Source: CAMDKS01 sp964402975
Lineage (GTDB): Bacteria; Bdellovibrionota_B; Oligoflexia; Oligoflexales; RGVZ01
NCBI GenBank assembly: GCA_964402975.1
Contig: CAYOEM010000006.1
Span: 1 to 64,000, forward strand
Length of the DNA stretch: 64,000 bases
Reading direction: 5' to 3'
Below, piece by piece: positions 15,001 through 21,000 of the stretch. Numbering within the stretch: the stretch's first letter is position 1; the number at the start of each line of letters is the position of its first letter. The notes beneath the pieces were generated by a model, which saw nothing but the letters and a program-made list of their open reading frames with translations, was not told the DNA's origin and searched no databases. Both the position numbers and the translations under genes were made by a program.

Positions 15001-18000
15001 TGTTCCACGCATCGCAGCCTCTGGAATTACGGATTTGGCTGGTAACGTGAATGGTAGTGCGATAACTGCATCTCAGTCTGTAGATTATACGGGTTCATCC
15101 TTTACAGTGACCATCAACCAGGCCTCTGGCCAGGCTGATCCCGTGGCTGCGGCCCCGGTGAGTTTTACGGCAGTATTCTCAAGGGCTGTAGGTGCATCGA
15201 GCTTTATTGCGAGTGACATCTTCCAAAACGGTACTGCCTCCGGTATCACATGGTCTTTGAGTACCACCGACAATGTTACGTTCACCATCACGGCTACGGC
15301 CATCACCAGTGCCGGAACAGTCATCCCTTCGATTCCTGCTAACACGGTTAAGGATTTGTTTAATAATGATAACGCTGCATCCACATCGACAGATAACACT
15401 GTGACGATGGATGCGACTGCCCCAACCGTAGGATTCAGCTCGATTAGTCCATCAAGTCCAAACAATTCTCTAACACCAACAATTAGCGGGACGACTTCAG
15501 AGCCGTCAACTGTGACGCTCTTCTTTGAGGGTACATGTACGACGCCGCGTTCGGCGGCTCAGTCTAGTACGGCCTTTGCAAGCCCTGGAATAACGTTGAC
15601 CTCAAACGTGGGGTCCAACACGGCAACGACGATTTTTGCTCGAGCGGTGGACGCGGTCGGCAATGCGTCAGGTTGTACGAGTCTTGCCACGTATACTCAT
15701 GACGGCCTTGGCCCAACTGTCACAAATGTGGATACTAGTCTTGCGTCCGGAAATTACCGCGCGTCTCAGTTGGTGCCTATCCAGGTAACATTCTCTGAGG
15801 TGGTCACGGTTGTAGGGACTCCGCAGATTACGTTGGCCACCGGCGGTTCCAACACAGTGGTTAATTACTCAAGCGGCAGTGGTACAAACACGCTGACCTT
15901 TAATTACACCGTGTTCGCAGGCGAAACCTCGACAGATCTAGATTACACGTCGACGGCGGCGCTTGCGTTCAATAGCTCAACGATTAGGGACGCCGTCGGA
16001 AACAACGCGACTTTGACATTGCCGGCACCAGGGGCATTTGGAAGTCTTGGCTTCAACAAAAATATCGTCATTGATACAGCGACACCGACGGTATCGTTCA
16101 CGTCCATATCACCGTCCTCACCAGGTAACCTACAAACTCCGACCTTGACCATTAACCTTTCTGAGGCGGCTCAACTTGTTAGATTATTTAGTGATGGCAG
16201 CTGTACGACTGGTATCTCCTCATTGACGGGCACTGGTACGGCTGGCGTAAATACCATAACCACAAGTCTGCTGGCGTCCGGCAGCACCAACAATATTCGT
16301 GCCCAGGTCACTGACCTCGCTGGCAACGTATCGGCCTGTACAATTATGACGACCTATATTCACGATGGCACGCCTCCGACCGTCACCAGCGTGACGTCAA
16401 GTGCTGTGAACGGAACCTATAGAACAGGCCAGATGGTCCCCATCAATGTGGTCTTCTCGGAAGTCGTTTTCGTGACAGGAACGCCGCGAATCACGCTCAG
16501 CACCGGCGGTGGAGCATCAGATGCGGTTGTGAATTATACCAGTGGCTCAGGTACTAATACGTTGACCTTTAATTACACAGTTGCGGCCGGTCAGACATCA
16601 GCAGCTCTGAACTATCTCTCTACGAGCGCGTTGGTACTAAATGGTGGAACCGTCAGAGACCAGGCTAGCAATAATGCAGATTTGACGCTGCCACTGACTG
16701 GCGGAGCGTCAAGTTTAGCAAGCCAAAAAGCGATCGTCATCGACACATCACCGCCTTCTGTGACGTATACGTCGATCTCGCCAGCATCACCAAATTCCAG
16801 TCGTACTCCGACCGTTACAATGAGTCTTTCTGAGGCGGCTAATGTTACGCTTTGGAGTGATGTGGGCTGCACCACGACGCAAATTTCGAATACAACGGCC
16901 TTGAGTGCTGGTGCTGGTCAGACCATTACAACCTACAGCTTAGGGGTGAATCAAACGACACAGATTTACGCTAAGGCGGTCACTGCGCTCGGAAACGCGA
17001 CGGGCTGCTTGCCGATGGTGTCCTACACCCATGATAACGCTGGTCCGAGTGTCAGTTCGTTTGCAAGGGCAGGCGGCACGTCCACCAACTCAACGCCTGT
17101 AAACTTTACCATCGTCTTCTCCGAAGCCATTGCAGCGGCGAGCTTTACACCCGCAGATATTACTAATCAAGGCTCCGCCACAAGCGTTACTTGGTCGGTT
17201 ACGGCTACAAACAGCACCACATTCACGGTGGCAGCGACTGCCTCCAGCGCTGGAACACTCCAGCCACGTTTGGCAGCAGGTGCGGTGACGGATTTGGCTG
17301 GTAATGCGTCAGCTGGGCTTGTGGACTCAACCAACAGTGTGAATTACTCTCCGGCGGCCCTATCTGTCACAATCAACCAAAAAGTCGGCCAAGCCGATCC
17401 GGTCAATACAGTGAGCGCAGGCGCACCCGTTGAATTCACGATTGTGTTCTCCGCTGCCGTGACGTCACTGGCAACTAGTGATATCACCCACGGCGGAACA
17501 GCCACTGGGTTCTCGGGGTCTGCAGCACTGACAACCACAGATAACATAACATGGAACCTAAGATATACGTCCATCACAGGCGGTGGAACAATTACGCCAT
17601 CCATTGGTGCTAACAAGGTAACGGATGCCTTCGGCAATCAGAACTCAGCATCAACGGCTACGGATAATGTTGTAACAGTCGATATGACGCCGCCGACTCT
17701 CTCGTATTCATCGATCAGCCCGGGTACATCTGGTACTACGCTGACTCCGACTGTGTTTGGTACGACGTCTGAGGCTGCTACCGTCACCCTCTACTATGAT
17801 TCGGGTTGCTCAACTCCTAGATCAGCAGCCACAGCAAGTACGGCGTTCGCGTCCCCTGGTATCACAGTTAACGCGAGTGTCAATGCCAATACCACAACCA
17901 CGATTTACGGACGCGCAATCGATACAGCAGGTAACGCATCAACTGGATGTACAAACCTCGTCACTTACACCAACGACAATACGGCTCCGTCGGTTGTCCA

Positions 18001-21000
18001 GGTTACATCCAACACAAATAATGGTGCTTATGGAGTCGGTCAGAGTATTTCGATTCAGGTTACTTTTAGTGAAAACGTGACTGTGACGGGCTTCCCGCAG
18101 CTGACTTTAGCGACTGGTGGTGCAGGAACAGCTGTCAACTATGCCAGTGGTTCAGGTAATAGCGTTCTAACGTTTACATATACGGTGGGAGCTGGCGCCA
18201 ACTCAGCGGATCTTGACTACCTGAATACAAGCTCGCTTGCGCTGAACGGGGGCACCATCAGAGATGCAACGGGCAACAACGCAAACTTGACGCTGCCCGC
18301 TGTCGGTGGACCATTCAGTATTGCCGGAACTAAAGCTCTGGTTGTGGATACCACTACGCCAACCGTTACATATAGCTCAATTTCGCCAATATCACCGAAC
18401 GGCAGTACGACGCCAACTATTACCGTGACCCTGTCAGAGACGGTGACAAACTTTACGCTGCATAGTAATAGTGGTTGTTCTGCTGCAATATCAGGAACAG
18501 CAGGAGCAGGTATCGGCACGGCTACTAAAACGACAAACGCACTGACCGCCAATGCAACGACAACGATCTTCGCGCAGGTCACAGATGCTGCTGGTAATGC
18601 ATCGGCCTGTACAAGCATGACCACATACGTCAATGATTCAGTAGCGGCGACTGTGTCATCTGTCACTTCGACGGCTGCTAATGCTGCATATGCGACTGGC
18701 CAGTCCGTACCTATAACGGTAACATTCACGAAGGCCGTAACTGTGACGGGTACTCCGCAGTTAACTCTGGAGACCGGTACAACGGATGCTGTGGTGAATT
18801 ATGCTTCTGGATCTGGAACAACGACTTTAACATTCAACTATATAGTGGGTGCGGGTCATGCGACCGCAGACCTGGACTATGTGGCTACGACGTCACTCTC
18901 TCTAAACTCAGGCACAATCGTTGACGCAACCGGCAACAATGCCTCACTCACGCTACCTGCTCCGGCAGCTTCTGGAAGTCTTGGCTCTAATAAAAACATC
19001 ATCATTGATACGACGGCTCCGACGATTTCAAGTATCACAGGTACAAACGGTAATTATGCTAGTGGTCAAGCTATAGATATTGACGTGAATTTTTCCGAAA
19101 GTGTCACACAAGTAGGCACCAGCTCTAGCCTCACGCTAACTAATGGCTACGTCGCAACCTATCAATCCAAGCCCTCGGCGACTGCAGTTCGCTATCGTTA
19201 TACGGTCCAGGCTGGTCATAATGCAGCTCTGCTAAATGTGACCGCATTTAACGCTGGGGGCGATACATTTAAGGATCAGGCGAATAACGATGCGGTTTTA
19301 ACGTTACCACCAGCTGGGTCGAACTTGGCGGGTCAACGCACAATCGTTGTCGATACGACCAATCCGACAGTGGTGCTAACGTCGGCTACCTCGGCACACA
19401 CTACGAGTACGACCATTTCAATGACTGCAACGTTTAGCGAATCGGTTACCGGCTTTACGGCCGGGGGTGTCAGTGTTTCTAACGGCTCAGTCAGCGGCTT
19501 AACAGGTAGTGGTGCCAACTACACATTTACGGTAACGGCGGTAGCTTCTGGGACAGTTTCTGTGTCGCTATCGGCATCAGTCGCTAAAGACGCTGCAAAC
19601 AACTGGAATACGGCGTCGAACACCATGAATTTCACATACAGTACGGCGGCTGCATCGTACTATAACGCATGGGGCTCAAACACATACGCCCAACAAGGTG
19701 ACGGCCTATCTTCGACAGTCGTTACCGGACCAACCCAGGTGGGAACTGACTCTGATTGGACGGCTCTATCAACTGGGCCTTACAACACCTTTGGTATTCG
19801 AAGTGGACGTCTTTATGCTTGGGGTAATAATTCTAGCTCAGTACTGGGTACCAATGGGTCAGCCAACGCTGTGCTTCCAATGCAGGTGGGAACGGGCACC
19901 GACTGGACAGCCGTGGCGGGTGGTCTCTACCACACCCTTGGTATCAAGGGAGGACAGCTTCAAGCTTGGGGACTGAATACAAATGGACAATTGGGTGACG
20001 GCACAACTACTGCGTCGACGACGCCGAAGTTGATTGATTCGAATACGAACTGGACTATGGTGTCGGCTGGTAATGGATATAGCCTTGGAATTCGTGGCGG
20101 CTTATTGTTTGCATGGGGTGTCAACACAAATGGTCAACTCGGAACAGGTGACACCACCCAGCGTACGACCCCAACCCAGATTGTTGGATTCACTGATTGG
20201 ACGTGGGTGTCTGCAAGCGAAACCGGTAGCCACTCCCTTGGGATTAGGGGCGGTAGACTTTATGCGTGGGGTCTTAATACTAATGGCCAGTTAGGTGATG
20301 ATTCGACCACTCAGAGAAATACGCCCGTACAAATTGGCTCGTTCACAGATTGGAGCATCGTATCGGCGGGTGGTAGTCACAGTGCCGCAATCAGGTCAGG
20401 GCAGCTTTATGCGTGGGGTCTTAACACGAGTGGTCAACTTGGTGATGGCACGACCACACAGCGTAACAACCCAACGCAAGTTGGTAGTTTATCAACCTGG
20501 ACCATGGTGCGGGCAGGCGCAAATCACACCAATGCAGTGAATGCTGGCACCTTGTTTGCCTTTGGTTCTAATAGTGGCGCTCAGTTAGGTGACGGCACAA
20601 CCACAGACCGGTCAACGCCGACTCAAGTCGGGGCTTCGTCAAACTGGTCTACTGCGGATGGTGGAGTCAGTCACAGCGCCGGAATCATCGGTGGAAGGAT
20701 GTTTGTTTGGGGTACGAACTCCACTCACCAGCTTGGACTTGTTTTGGTTAATCAGCGTACGGCACCAGCTCAAATTGGCACGAATTCAAACTGGAGCAAA
20801 TTATCAGCTGGCGGACAGCATACGCTCGGTATTCGTGATGGCCGACTGTTCGCCTGGGGAGCAAACAGCTATGGTCAGCTCGGGGATGGTACGGTTGTAT
20901 CGCGCTCGACACCGGTGCAAATCGGCAGTTTCACCGACTGGACAGATGTGTCGGCTGGCTTGGCGTCAAGCTTCGCAATTCGCGGTGGTATGCTCTACGC

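Noticed and set aside
18217..18729. Open frames on the minus strand under the giant gene (up to 170 codons)
   Set aside because: They are antisense shadows of the repeat coding sequence, recur at equivalent repeat positions, and lack ribosome binding sites and recognisable protein features.
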